Source: CAIYUC01 sp963682005 (lineage in GTDB: Bacteria > Bacteroidota > Bacteroidia > Bacteroidales > FEN-979). Taken from it: DNA of 64,000 nt. The position numbers and the translations under genes are program-made. The stretch spans positions 3,348,001 to 3,412,000 of the forward strand of contig OY820914.1 of NCBI GenBank assembly GCA_963682005.1, read 5' to 3'. The notes under the pieces were generated by a model. It did no database searches. It saw nothing but the letters and a program-made list of their open reading frames with translations, and was not told where the DNA came from. This document shows, in pieces, positions 16,491 to 24,984 of the stretch; positions within the stretch are counted from its first letter, which is position 1; each line of letters starts with the position of its first letter.

Positions 16491-17357
16491 ATGGACATAC
16501 TGACATACTTTATATTCAGGATTTTTATCTTTTTGTTCTCACTTCTGCCTTTCAGGATCTGTTATTTGTTTTCCGACGGGATTTATGTGATTATATACCA
16601 CCTCGCCCGTTACAGGCGGAAAGTGGTCCGTGATAACCTTCACCGCGCATTTCCTGAAAAGCCCGAAGCTGAGATCCGGAAAATTGAAAAGGGATTTTAT
16701 CATCATTTCTGTGATGTGATGACTGAAAGCTTTAAGGCATTCACCATGAAGGAGGATACTGTTTGCAAGCGATTCAGGTTGATCAACAGTGAATTCATGG
16801 ACAGGATCTATCATGAGAACCGCCCGCTGATCGTGGTGGCCGGACATTTTAACAACTGGGAATGGACAGGGATCGCCGCAGGTTCGCAAATGTTGCATGT
16901 TCCTGTGGGTTTTTACAAGCCATTATCCAACAAATATGTTGACAGGTATGTTCAGCGGAAAAGGGTGCAGGGGAGGTCAAGATTGGCTTCAATCACCCGT
17001 ACAATGGAAACGTTCCAGATGTATAAAGAAGAACCCGCTGCATTTTATATGATCGCTGACCAAAGCCCTTCGAGTGTGAAACTCGCGATCTGGGTAAGTT
17101 TCTTTAATATAAATACAGCCACACTGCATGGTCCGGAAAAATATGCCCGGTTAAACAACTATCCTGTTGTTTATGTCGATATCCAGAAGATCAGACGGGG
17201 ATATTATACCTTCGAATTCATCCTTCTTGAAGAAAATACGTCCTCAACAAAATTTGGCGACATCACCGCACAATTCATGTCAATGCTGGAATCAAAGATC
17301 CGGGAACATCCTCAATATTACCTCTGGTCGCATAGGCGGTGGAAACTGACGAAGTAA
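16491..17357 (+). CDS. Lipid A-type lysophospholipid acyltransferase (LpxL/HtrB family)
   Basis: The protein has 288 residues from ATG 16491; earlier in-frame TTG codons fall at the promoter and are not used. An N-terminal membrane helix (ILTYFIFRIFIFLFSLLPF) anchors it. The acyltransferase motif AGHFNNWEW (HX4E) and the downstream FYKPLSNKYVDRYVQRKR, DQSPSS and HPQYYLWSHRRWK are typical of HtrB/LpxL/MsbB proteins, which add secondary acyl chains to lipid A or related lipids. It stands alone. Confidence 0.9.
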   Translation: MDILTYFIFRIFIFLFSLLPFRICYLFSDGIYVIIYHLARYRRKVVRDNLHRAFPEKPEAEIRKIEKGFYHHFCDVMTESFKAFTMKEDTVCKRFRLINSEFMDRIYHENRPLIVVAGHFNNWEWTGIAAGSQMLHVPVGFYKPLSNKYVDRYVQRKRVQGRSRLASITRTMETFQMYKEEPAAFYMIADQSPSSVKLAIWVSFFNINTATLHGPEKYARLNNYPVVYVDIQKIRRGYYTFEFILLEENTSSTKFGDITAQFMSMLESKIREHPQYYLWSHRRWKLTK

Positions 17358-17422
17358 ATGCGGAAAACAATTTTGAAGCCCCTCCAAAAAGCTTTTCTCA
17401 CCGCAAACCATTCGGCCCATTG

Positions 17423-17504
17423 TACCCACCCCGACCTTCGGTCTTCCCCTCCCAAAGTTCCCCGCGTACGCGGGGATCCAGGGAGGGGATTTGAGGGGTG
17501 GGTA
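17423..17504. repeat. Three-tier palindromic repeat element
   Basis: The outer arms are TACCCACCCC (17423-17432) and GGGGTGGGTA (17495-17504). The inner arms are CCCCTCCC (17446-17453) and GGGAGGGG (17481-17488). The centre is the 16-bp perfect palindrome CCCCGCGTACGCGGGG (17460-17475). It can fold into one long hairpin and has no coding content. Confidence 0.8.
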
Positions 17505-17706
17505 TGGAGAGTGGGTCCCCCGCCTCAAACCCTAAGGCCTTTTTTGCAAATTTTCCACAGTGGAGACATTTTATCGGTTCCTGGCATATTTTCCTAAAAT
17601 AATTTTCAACTCCCTGTTTCTTCCGGAGAAATGTATATTTACTTTGTATATGGATAAGGGAATTCTCTTTTCCGGAACAATCATTAACAGGGAAAATCTA
17701 AACGAT

Positions 17707-18096
17707 ATGGAAAATTGCTTCAGTAAAGTGATCAGCGGAAAATTTGAGAAGGTTGTGGATGATGTCATCGAAGGGTTGAAAGTTCATGGATTCGGGATAT
17801 TGACGGAGATCAACCTGAAAGAGACGTTTAACATCAAGATCGGGGTGGATATCCAGCGAAAGTACTGGATCCTTGGCGCATGCAATCCGAAATTCGGATA
17901 CCGGGCCTGGGAGAATGAGAAGAAGGCCGGGATCTTCCTTCCCTGCAATGTGGTGGTTCGGGAAATCGATGAAGGAGAGACAGAAGTTGCCATCATCAAT
18001 CCATTGATCACCATGCCGACATTCGGCAACACCGAACTGACAGCACTGGCAACCGAAGTCGGCAATGCTTTGAAAAAGGTGGTTGAGGCTCTATAG
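17707..18096 (+). CDS. DUF302 domain protein
   Basis: The protein has 129 residues from ATG 17707. The conserved layout FSKVISGKFEKVVDDVIEGL - HGFGILTEINLKETF - YWILGACNP - GIFLPCNVVVREI - ALATEVGNAL fits DUF302 almost exactly, which is why the upstream in-frame extension to 17560 is not used. The family is small, cytosolic and of unknown function, often linked to oxidative or sulfur metabolism. The gene's end is followed directly by a heptanucleotide repeat array. Confidence 0.88.
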   Translation: MENCFSKVISGKFEKVVDDVIEGLKVHGFGILTEINLKETFNIKIGVDIQRKYWILGACNPKFGYRAWENEKKAGIFLPCNVVVREIDEGETEVAIINPLITMPTFGNTELTALATEVGNALKKVVEAL

Positions 18097-18105
18097 ATGG
18101 CTGCA

Positions 18106-18278
18106 GGCTTCGGGCTTCGGGCTTCGGGCTTCGGGCTTCGGGCTTCGGGCTTCGGGCTTCGGGCTTCGGGCTTCGGGCTTCGGGCTTCGGGCTTCGGGCT
18201 TCGGGCTTCGGGCTTCGGGCTTCGGGCTTCGGGCTTCGGGCTTCGGGCTTCGGGCTTCGGGCTTCGGGCTTCGGGCTT
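18106..18278. repeat. Heptanucleotide array GGGCTTC, about 25 units
   Basis: An almost uninterrupted run of GGGCTTC spans about 173 bp, open in all frames as an LRASGFG-type peptide and of no coding value. The reverse complement (GAAGCCC) occurs at 58187-58206, and a short piece is embedded in the ydiJ-like gene at 10183-10205. Confidence 0.95.
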
Positions 18279-18335
18279 AAAACTTTCTATCCTCCATCCT
18301 CAATCCTCTATCCTCTATCCTTCGACTGCCGACTC

Positions 18336-20135
18336 CTAAAGCAGCCCTCCATTCTTATAGATCGCCATCTGAGCATCGTAGAATTTATCGATCTTCATGG
18401 CTTTGTTATTCCTCAGGTTCTGCAATTCGCCGGTCTCGAAATTTACACGGATCATATCCGAATCCTGGACTTCTGCCTGTTTGAGTGATCCTGGATCGTA
18501 GGTGAGGATCGGCATGGCGGCATTGATCGCGTTACGCTCATAAATTGCACCGTAGGATTCAGCAAGGATACAGCTGATTCCCAGGGAAAGGAAGCAATCG
18601 ACAGCCTGCTGCCTGGAGCTTCCTGCACCAAAATTCTTGTTCGTAATGACAATATCGCCCGGCTTTGCCTTTTTCGCAAAATCCTCAAATCCTTTAAGGT
18701 TGTCAAACGTATATTGTCCCATCTCCTTAATATCGGTGATCGTAAGATACCGGTTATGAAAGATCATATCCGTATCAATATCGTCTTTGGGAATGATCCA
18801 AACGCGTCCTTCGACAACAGTGGGCTTTTCGGCTTTGACCTTTTCTTTTGCGGAACTTTTCATGGCACCCTTTTTTTCGAATGTTGCAGGGGAGGAGGGG
18901 ATATTTTCAGGGGTGGTGATGTAACCTGCTACTGAAGATGCGGCAACAATTGCAGGAGATGCCAGGTAAACAAAACCTTTTCCCTGTTTGCCCTCGAAGT
19001 TCCTGTTCCCGGTGCTCACGGTGACTTCTCCCGGACCATTCTGTCCGACCTGTCCGGCAGCACAACCTGCACAACCGGCATTGGAAACCATGGCGCCGGC
19101 TTCCTTGAAAATCGAGATCAATCCTTCATCAAGCGCTTCATTCCAGATGGCATCCGTTGCAGGTACGATCTTCAGAACAACGCCGGGAGCGACTTTTTTC
19201 CCTTTCAGGATGTTAGCAGCGATCCGCAGGTCTTCCATTCGTCCGTTGGTGCAGCTTCCGATGAATCCTGAGTCGATCTTCATATTTCTGACCTGGGAAA
19301 CGGCAATGTCATCATGCGGGTGGCCCGGCTTAGCGATCATGGGTACAAAACCGGCCAGGTCGATGTCGAACGTTTTTTCATACACAGCATCTGCATCAGG
19401 GGCAATTACAGGATAAGCTTTTCCTGTCCTGTCATTCAATGCACTTAGAATACCCTGGTTCGGGACAAAGAAAATAATGATGGCCCCCATTTCCGTGGCC
19501 ATGGAAGAGATTGTGATGCGCTCGTCTAGCGTCAGCTTCTCAACTTCTTCCCCATAGATCTCTACGGAATATCCCAGTAGTTTATTGGCACCGAAGATGG
19601 ATAAAAGATTCAATATAATATCCTTGGCGGAGACATTGGCTGGCTTTTTCCCATTCAGGTTTATCTTCACCGAAGCAGGCACCTTGAACCAGACATACCC
19701 GTTAGCCCAGGCAGCAGCAATATCCTGGTCGCCCATTCCCTGTCCGAAACACCCGATCGCGCCGAGGATATTTGCATGCGAGTCGGTTGAAACGAATGTG
19801 CTTCCCGGCCAGGCAAATCCATTATCCACTGCCAGGTGAGTACCGATCCCGGAATCAACATCAAAGACCCGGATGTCGTTCTCACGTGCAAACTGTCTGC
19901 AATACTGCTGGTTTGCAGCATATTTCTGATCCGATCCTCCCGGGTTGCAGTCGAAGGTAAAGATCGTCTTTGCAGGATCTGCAACGGTCAGGCCGTTATC
20001 CAGGATATTCTTCACTACATTGGCGCCTCCGAAATCACGTGCAGCACGGATATCGATCACAACGTCGACGATGTCGCCTGGTTTTACTGACTTCTGGTTT
20101 GAGTGGGAAGTGATTATTTTTTCGATTATGTTCAT
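18336..20135 (-). CDS. Fused LeuC-LeuD-type hydro-lyase (aconitase superfamily)
   Basis: The protein has 599 residues. Residues 1-400 are a LeuC/homoaconitase-like large domain with STDSHANILGAIG, GSCTNGRMEDLR and AGCAGCAAGQ, which supply the three cluster cysteines. Residues ~430-599 are the swivelling LeuD-like small domain (DDIDTDMIFHNRYL, NFGAGSSRQQAVD, YGAIYERNAINAAMP). Most bacteria keep these as two genes. The reaction is a dehydration/hydration on a citrate-like substrate with a 4Fe-4S cluster: isopropylmalate, homocitrate/homoisocitrate or citrate/isocitrate. The sequence alone does not settle which. A dehydrogenase of the matching next step lies 1.2 kb upstream on the same strand. 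Confidence 0.85.
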   Translation of the reverse strand: MNIIEKIITSHSNQKSVKPGDIVDVVIDIRAARDFGGANVVKNILDNGLTVADPAKTIFTFDCNPGGSDQKYAANQQYCRQFARENDIRVFDVDSGIGTHLAVDNGFAWPGSTFVSTDSHANILGAIGCFGQGMGDQDIAAAWANGYVWFKVPASVKINLNGKKPANVSAKDIILNLLSIFGANKLLGYSVEIYGEEVEKLTLDERITISSMATEMGAIIIFFVPNQGILSALNDRTGKAYPVIAPDADAVYEKTFDIDLAGFVPMIAKPGHPHDDIAVSQVRNMKIDSGFIGSCTNGRMEDLRIAANILKGKKVAPGVVLKIVPATDAIWNEALDEGLISIFKEAGAMVSNAGCAGCAAGQVGQNGPGEVTVSTGNRNFEGKQGKGFVYLASPAIVAASSVAGYITTPENIPSSPATFEKKGAMKSSAKEKVKAEKPTVVEGRVWIIPKDDIDTDMIFHNRYLTITDIKEMGQYTFDNLKGFEDFAKKAKPGDIVITNKNFGAGSSRQQAVDCFLSLGISCILAESYGAIYERNAINAAMPILTYDPGSLKQAEVQDSDMIRVNFETGELQNLRNNKAMKIDKFYDAQMAIYKNGGLL

Positions 20136-20209
20136 CTTAATTATTGGATTATAGAATTAATGACTTGTTGAATTAAAAAAACATCATCATCATCATTATC
20201 TGAATAAAT

Positions 20210-20587
20210 TTATCCGATACGTTTAGTCCTGTTGTGAATAGTTTTCCTTGATGTGGCAACAATTGATGAAATTTCATTGGCTTCTTGCAGTAAATCTGCC
20301 AGTTTTTCCTTTTTTATAATTTCTCCTTCAATCAACATTTCTAACCAGAACACGCTTTCATCGGCTTCCTCAACAACAACGCTTATTTTGGAAAAAAATT
20401 CTGCATCGGATCTTGCCCGGCAAACTGCCCGGTAATTTGAAGCCACTGAGCTTGCTGATCTGAATAATTGTTTTCCAATTATCTGTGCTTCGGGGTTTTT
20501 CGGCAAACTCTTAAATAATCGAAGAATCCTGAGCGCAAATTGTTTTGTTCTCGTCTTAAATTCTTCGGCAAATTCCACTTTCCCCAT
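20210..20587 (-). CDS. Four-helix bundle protein (23S rRNA intervening-sequence type)
   Basis: The protein has 125 residues. The pattern FALRILRLFKSLP - IGKQLFRSASSVASNYRAVCRARSDAEF - KISVVVEEADESVFWLEML is that of the IVP/TIGR02436 family, which forms pentameric four-helix bundles. The function is unknown; here it is free-standing, not inside a 23S gene. It lies between two metabolic genes and is bracketed by inverted AT-rich words (TGACTTGTTGAATTAA on the left, TGACTTGATGA...ATTAA reading inward on the right). Confidence 0.9.
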   Translation of the reverse strand: MGKVEFAEEFKTRTKQFALRILRLFKSLPKNPEAQIIGKQLFRSASSVASNYRAVCRARSDAEFFSKISVVVEEADESVFWLEMLIEGEIIKKEKLADLLQEANEISSIVATSRKTIHNRTKRIG

Positions 20588-20640
20588 CTGAAAGTCAAAA
20601 AAAATTAATTCATCAAATCATCAAGTCAACAACTCAACAA

Positions 20641-21189
20641 TTATTTCAACCGTTCCCGGAAGGGCTCAAATGTCATGAAATCCGCATGATGGACAATATA
20701 TGCTTCGACGGTGCGCTTGATCATGTCTCCTTCACCGGCATGAGCTGATATAATATGGCAAACTTCTGCGGGTACACCGCACTGTTCAGCAAGCGAAACA
20801 CCTGAAAATGGATGCCGGAGGTATTTCCCGTATTTTCCCTGGAAGGATTTTCCATCCTTGTCGAGCTCGTATTCAAGAAGCTTTCCGACATCGGCCAGGA
20901 TCGCCCCGGCCAGAAGGACGTCCATGTTCACCGGTAATTCTGCCCCGAAGAAATCATTCATTTTTTCCGCAGAAGCCTTTGCAACATGAACGACACAGCG
21001 CTTATGTGCCATGAACGAAACTTTCAGGTCAGGTCCGGCAAGCAGGGTAAAAGGGATCTTGTTCAGATCTTCCGCCGTGAGAACACTTTTCTCAAGGGCA
21101 AGTTCCCAGGTTTTCGCTGTTTTCTCACGAAGATCTTCATTCGTGATCCACATCAGTTCTGGCCAGAGATTCAATATTTTGTCTGTCAT
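20641..21189 (-). CDS. HD-domain-like protein lacking the HD histidine
   Basis: The protein has 182 residues. The HD hydrolase pattern is recognisable: HKRCVVHVAKAS (first His), AGAILADVGKLLEYE, HPFSGVSLAEQCG, ISAHAGEGD and VHHADF. The HD pair that gives the family its name (normally LLHDIGK) reads LADVGK here: the His is replaced by Ala while the Asp is kept. Metal binding is therefore probably altered, and it may be a non-catalytic or mono-metal member. No nucleotide-binding domain is fused. Confidence 0.75.
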   Translation of the reverse strand: MTDKILNLWPELMWITNEDLREKTAKTWELALEKSVLTAEDLNKIPFTLLAGPDLKVSFMAHKRCVVHVAKASAEKMNDFFGAELPVNMDVLLAGAILADVGKLLEYELDKDGKSFQGKYGKYLRHPFSGVSLAEQCGVPAEVCHIISAHAGEGDMIKRTVEAYIVHHADFMTFEPFRERLK

Positions 21190-21316
21190 ATTCAGATTTG
21201 GTTATTTGTTTATTTGTTGATTTGATGAGTTATTGATTGTTTGATTTGCAGATCAGAAACTAATAATTTCATTCCAAAACTTATCTTAAGAATCATCAAA
21301 TCAACAAATCAATAAA

Positions 21317-22510
21317 TTATTTAAGTTTAGCAATAATGGCGTCGGCCATCTCCGTTGTATTGACGGCTCCCTTGCTGAATGCATCAGCATTTCCCGAAAG
21401 CTTCAGCATGTCATACGTCTTGGCTTTGCCTTCTTCGATCACGGCAGCAACGGCATCGTAGATCTTCTTTGCAAGGGCCGGTTCTCCGATATGCTCAAGC
21501 ATCATGCAGGAAGAAAGGACCATGGCCATCGGATTAACGATGGATGGATTCAGGTCGGCATATTTGGGGGCTGATCCGTGGGTCGGTTCAAATACGGCAA
21601 TTTCAGGTCCTATGTTTGCGCTGCAGGCAAATCCGAGCCCTCCAACCAATCCGGCAAAAGCATCGGAAACGATATCACCGAACATATTCCCGGCAACGAT
21701 CACATTGTATGTTTCCGGGTTCTTGGTAAGCCACATCATCTGGGCATCGATGTTCGTATCGACCACCCTGATATCCGGATATTCGTTTTTCGACATTTCC
21801 TGGGCGATCTTCAGCATCATTCCGGATGTTTCCCTTATAACATTCGGCTTTTCACAAACGATGACCGTTTTGAATCCTCTTGATTTGGCATATTCAAAAG
21901 CAGCTTTTACGATCCGGGTCGTGTATTTCTTTGTAAAGATCCTCGTCGATACTGCCAGTTCAGGCCTCGGGCACCATGCAAAATTCTCCCTGAATTTCAC
22001 ATGTGTCATGAGTGCATCATAAACCAGGTCGGGAGGATTAGTCCATTCAACGCCGCCGTAAAGGCCTTCGGTATTCTGGCGGAAGATCATGGTGTCGACC
22101 ACCGGCTCCTGGATCGTATTGTTCGGACCGCGGCGGATAAAGTTAAGTGGATTACCCTTGAATGTCTTGCAGGGACGCATGCAAATATCAAGATCATATT
22201 TCTGGCGCATGGATACGATCGGGCTGTAATAGACATGACCCTTTCCCTTAAGTTCAGGAGCAAGTTCAGCTTCTGCCTTATCTTTTGGCTTCGACGTTAT
22301 GGCGCCGAACAGACCGATCTTGTGGGTTTCAAGGAGCTTCAATGTCCTGTCAGGAAGAGGATTCCCTTCCTTGCACCAGAATTCCCAACCAATATCGGCA
22401 TGAACATATTCTCCGTCAAATCCGGCTGCATCCAGCACCCTAATTGCTTCTTTCAGAACAACTTTTCCAATGCCATCACCAGGCATAGCTACAATGGTTC
22501 TCTTTGCCAT
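21317..22510 (-). CDS. Isocitrate/isopropylmalate dehydrogenase family protein
   Basis: The protein has 397 residues from ATG 22510. The fold is clear from VAMPGDGIGKVVLKEA, MIFRQNTEGLYGGVEW, VCEKPNVIRETSGMM, NMFGDIVSDAFAGLVGGLGF and PTHGSAPKYADLN. The substrate loop SMRQKYDLDICMRPC resembles isocitrate rather than isopropylmalate enzymes, and the APKY residues correspond to those that give NADP preference in E. coli isocitrate dehydrogenase. Isocitrate or homoisocitrate are therefore the likelier substrates. With the LeuCD-type hydro-lyase downstream it could form two consecutive steps of the TCA or aminoadipate routes. A minus-strand TATCTTTG box lies 43 bp upstream. Confidence 0.88.
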   Translation of the reverse strand: MAKRTIVAMPGDGIGKVVLKEAIRVLDAAGFDGEYVHADIGWEFWCKEGNPLPDRTLKLLETHKIGLFGAITSKPKDKAEAELAPELKGKGHVYYSPIVSMRQKYDLDICMRPCKTFKGNPLNFIRRGPNNTIQEPVVDTMIFRQNTEGLYGGVEWTNPPDLVYDALMTHVKFRENFAWCPRPELAVSTRIFTKKYTTRIVKAAFEYAKSRGFKTVIVCEKPNVIRETSGMMLKIAQEMSKNEYPDIRVVDTNIDAQMMWLTKNPETYNVIVAGNMFGDIVSDAFAGLVGGLGFACSANIGPEIAVFEPTHGSAPKYADLNPSIVNPMAMVLSSCMMLEHIGEPALAKKIYDAVAAVIEEGKAKTYDMLKLSGNADAFSKGAVNTTEMADAIIAKLK

Positions 22511-22552
22511 ATGTTTGATTTTAAGTTTGTAAAATGAATTCAAATCGAGCCC

Positions 22553-22560
22553 CAAAGATA
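22553..22560 (-). promoter_or_regulatory. -7 box of the isocitrate-type dehydrogenase gene
   Basis: TATCTTTG on the minus strand matches TAnnTTTG and supports the ATG at 22510 over the upstream in-frame extension. Confidence 0.45.
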
Positions 22561-22659
22561 CAATTCAGGCTTTAATCTGCAAACATGTACGCTAAAAAAA
22601 TATCCCGGGTTTACCTGCGTTTCTTTAATTTTGCATAAAAATAACTAATGAGCTTGTCG

Positions 22660-22732
22660 ACTCATCAATTAAGCAACTAAACAACTAAACAACTAAGCAA
22701 CCAAGCAACCAAGCAACCAAGCAACTCAACCC
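22660..22732. repeat. AAGCAACC/AAACAACT octamer array abutting a start codon
   Basis: Runs of AAGCAACT, AAACAACT and AAGCAACC fill the gap and stop six bases before the TTG that begins the next gene; an in-frame TAA lies within the array. Confidence 0.85.
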
Positions 22733-24145
22733 TTGAAGAACCTCCTGTCTCATAAAATATTTAAAACAATATCCCTTGTCTCCGAAGAAATGGATATTCC
22801 GGCTTATGTCATCGGAGGTTTTGTGAGGGACCTCTTCCTGAAGCGGTTTTCAGAGGATATTGATATCATGGTGCTTGGCAGCGGGATCGAGTTTGCACAA
22901 AAAGTTTCGGAGAAGATCGGAGATAAGAAGCCGGTTAAGTTTTTCAGGAATTTCGGTACGGCCATGATCAGCATTGACGGATCGAAGGTGGAATTCGTCG
23001 GAGCGAGGAAGGAGTCGTACCGCCGGAATTCAAGAAAGCCCATCGTGGAAGATGGCACCCTGGAGGATGATCAGAACCGCCGAGATTTCACGATCAATAC
23101 CATGGCCCTGGACCTTCGCAAAAAAACTTTTGGGGAACTTCTGGATCCGTTCAATGGCATCCAGGACCTGCAGGACATGATCATCCGCACGCCGCTGGAT
23201 CCCGATATCACATTTTCCGACGATCCCCTGAGGATGATGCGGGCGATCCGGTTTGCTTCACAGCTGAACTTCACGATCGAGCCATCCTGTTTTGAATCAA
23301 TAAAGCGGAATTCCGAAAGGATATCGATCCTCTCGGCTGAACGCATCGCCGACGAACTGAACCTGATCATCGAATCGCCCATGCCTTCAAGGGGGGTTAA
23401 AATGATGCATGACACAGGGATCCTCAGGCTTATCTTTCCCGAGTTTATTGAGTTGAAAGGAACCGAAGTCGTGGGAGGTGTCGGGCATAAGGACAATTTT
23501 TATCACACCCTCGAAGTCCTGGATAATGTTGCAAGAACCTCGGATAACCTTTGGCTCCGGTGGGCTGCGATCCTTCATGACATCGGGAAGCCGGCAACCA
23601 AAAAGTTCGTTCCGGAGACCGGCTGGACCTTCCATGCCCATGATTTTAAAGGGTCCAGGATGGTTTCGGATATCTTTCGCAGGCTGAAGCTCCCCCTGAA
23701 TGAAAGGATGAAATATGTGGAGAAACTGGTGCTGCTGCACCTCCGGCCAATCTCACTGTCGGAAGATATTGTCACCGATTCGGCGGTCAGACGCCTTCTG
23801 TTTGAAGCCGGCGACGATATTGACGACCTGATGCTTCTCTGTGAAGCAGATATTACATCAAAAAACCAGCAAAAGGTTAAAAAGTTCCTCGAAAATTTTG
23901 AAGTCGTTAGAAGAAAGCTGAAGGAAATTGAAGAGAAAGACCGGCTAAGGAACTGGCAGCCCCCGATAAGCGGGGAAGAGATCATGGAAACCTTTGGTAT
24001 TCCTCCTTCTAAAGTAGTCGGTGTCATTAAAAATGCAATCACAGAAGCAATCCTGGAGGGGGAGATCCCGAATGAATACGATGCTGCCTACATCAGGATG
24101 ATACAGGAAGGTGAAAAGGCCGGATTGACACGCATCGTTAAATAA
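22733..24145 (+). CDS. cca: tRNA nucleotidyltransferase (CCA-adding) with HD domain
   Basis: The protein has 470 residues. The class II nucleotidyltransferase head shows AYVIGGFVRDLFL and SEDIDIMVLG, then RRDFTINTMALDL and DDPLRMMRAIRFASQLNF. A C-terminal HD domain (HTLEVLDNV, ILHDIGKP, HLRPISL) follows, as in many Bacteroidota enzymes. It builds or repairs the 3' CCA of tRNAs or has poly(A)-polymerase-like activity. The start must be TTG 22733: a stop codon lies 12 codons upstream inside an octamer repeat, while the first ATG (22790) would cut into the conserved first helix. The repeat may have replaced the original start region. Confidence 0.92.
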   Translation: MKNLLSHKIFKTISLVSEEMDIPAYVIGGFVRDLFLKRFSEDIDIMVLGSGIEFAQKVSEKIGDKKPVKFFRNFGTAMISIDGSKVEFVGARKESYRRNSRKPIVEDGTLEDDQNRRDFTINTMALDLRKKTFGELLDPFNGIQDLQDMIIRTPLDPDITFSDDPLRMMRAIRFASQLNFTIEPSCFESIKRNSERISILSAERIADELNLIIESPMPSRGVKMMHDTGILRLIFPEFIELKGTEVVGGVGHKDNFYHTLEVLDNVARTSDNLWLRWAAILHDIGKPATKKFVPETGWTFHAHDFKGSRMVSDIFRRLKLPLNERMKYVEKLVLLHLRPISLSEDIVTDSAVRRLLFEAGDDIDDLMLLCEADITSKNQQKVKKFLENFEVVRRKLKEIEEKDRLRNWQPPISGEEIMETFGIPPSKVVGVIKNAITEAILEGEIPNEYDAAYIRMIQEGEKAGLTRIVK

Positions 24146-24188
24146 TATTTTTCCTGATTTGCAATTATTTTCAAGATCAATTTTTTTT

Positions 24189-24196
24189 TACATTTG
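24189..24196 (+). promoter_or_regulatory. TACATTTG -7 box
   Basis: It matches TAnnTTTG 23 bp before ATG 24220 and probably drives the pRiA4b-like gene with miaA. Confidence 0.45.
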
Positions 24197-24219
24197 ACCC
24201 GTTTATTGAACACAGAATC

Positions 24220-24984
24220 ATGATACTTTATAGGTTCAGAATAACCTCGGAAGATCAGGAAGATTTTTTAAGAGAGATTGAGATTCAGCCCACTCAAACC
24301 TTTTTAGATTTCCATGAGATCATCCTGTCCACTGCCGATCTCGATAGTTGTGAAAAGGCATTTTTCTATACGACCGACAGAAAATATAAGAAGCACCAGG
24401 AAATATCCTATAAGCCTCAGAAAAAGAAGATTAAAAAGTATGACAATGAGTTGGATGAGATCATCAATGAAGAATTTGAGCTTCATCTGATGAAAGATTC
24501 CCACCTGAAGAATTTTATCGAGGACCCTCACCAGAAAATGATCTATGAATATTTCGGGAAAGAGTTCCTCGTTTTTCACATTGAGCTTTTTAAACTTCTG
24601 AAGATTGAGGAAGACATCCTCCTTCCGCGGTGTGTAAAGAAAATCGGAGAAATACCGAAGAAATCAGCGATGCCTTTGATCCCGGATGAAGAGCCGGAAG
24701 AGGATGAGGTTCCGCGGATTCCATTGCAGATACCAAGGGAGAGAGAGGTTATGCTTACACGTATAGAAGAAAACGAATCTGAACTTGCCGAGATCGAGAA
24801 CAATCTTTCCGAATTTCTTGGGAATGAGGATCCGCAGAATGATCAGGCTGCAGGTATCGGGGGAGAAGGCGATGATTACCATTCAGAAGATGAGGATATC
24901 GTGGAAAGCGTGGGAGATTTTGAAGACCTGGAAAATATAGAACTGAAACAGCGCGAATATGACGGTGATTCCGATGACTACTGA
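24220..24984 (+). CDS. pRiA4b ORF-3-like acidic protein
   Basis: The protein has 254 residues. Its first ~60 residues (LYRFRITSEDQEDFLREIEIQPTQTFLDFHEII, in part) resemble the pRiA4b ORF-3 / IS1096 TnpR-like family; the last 100 are very acidic (SEDEDIVESVGDFEDLE). The function is unknown. It overlaps the start of miaA, an arrangement often seen in Bacteroidota, so the two are translationally coupled. Confidence 0.7.
   Translation: MILYRFRITSEDQEDFLREIEIQPTQTFLDFHEIILSTADLDSCEKAFFYTTDRKYKKHQEISYKPQKKKIKKYDNELDEIINEEFELHLMKDSHLKNFIEDPHQKMIYEYFGKEFLVFHIELFKLLKIEEDILLPRCVKKIGEIPKKSAMPLIPDEEPEEDEVPRIPLQIPREREVMLTRIEENESELAEIENNLSEFLGNEDPQNDQAAGIGGEGDDYHSEDEDIVESVGDFEDLENIELKQREYDGDSDDY

Noticed and set aside
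18083..18339. Frames through the GGGCTTC array
   Set aside because: They encode only a repeated LRASGFG-type peptide and exist in all phases.
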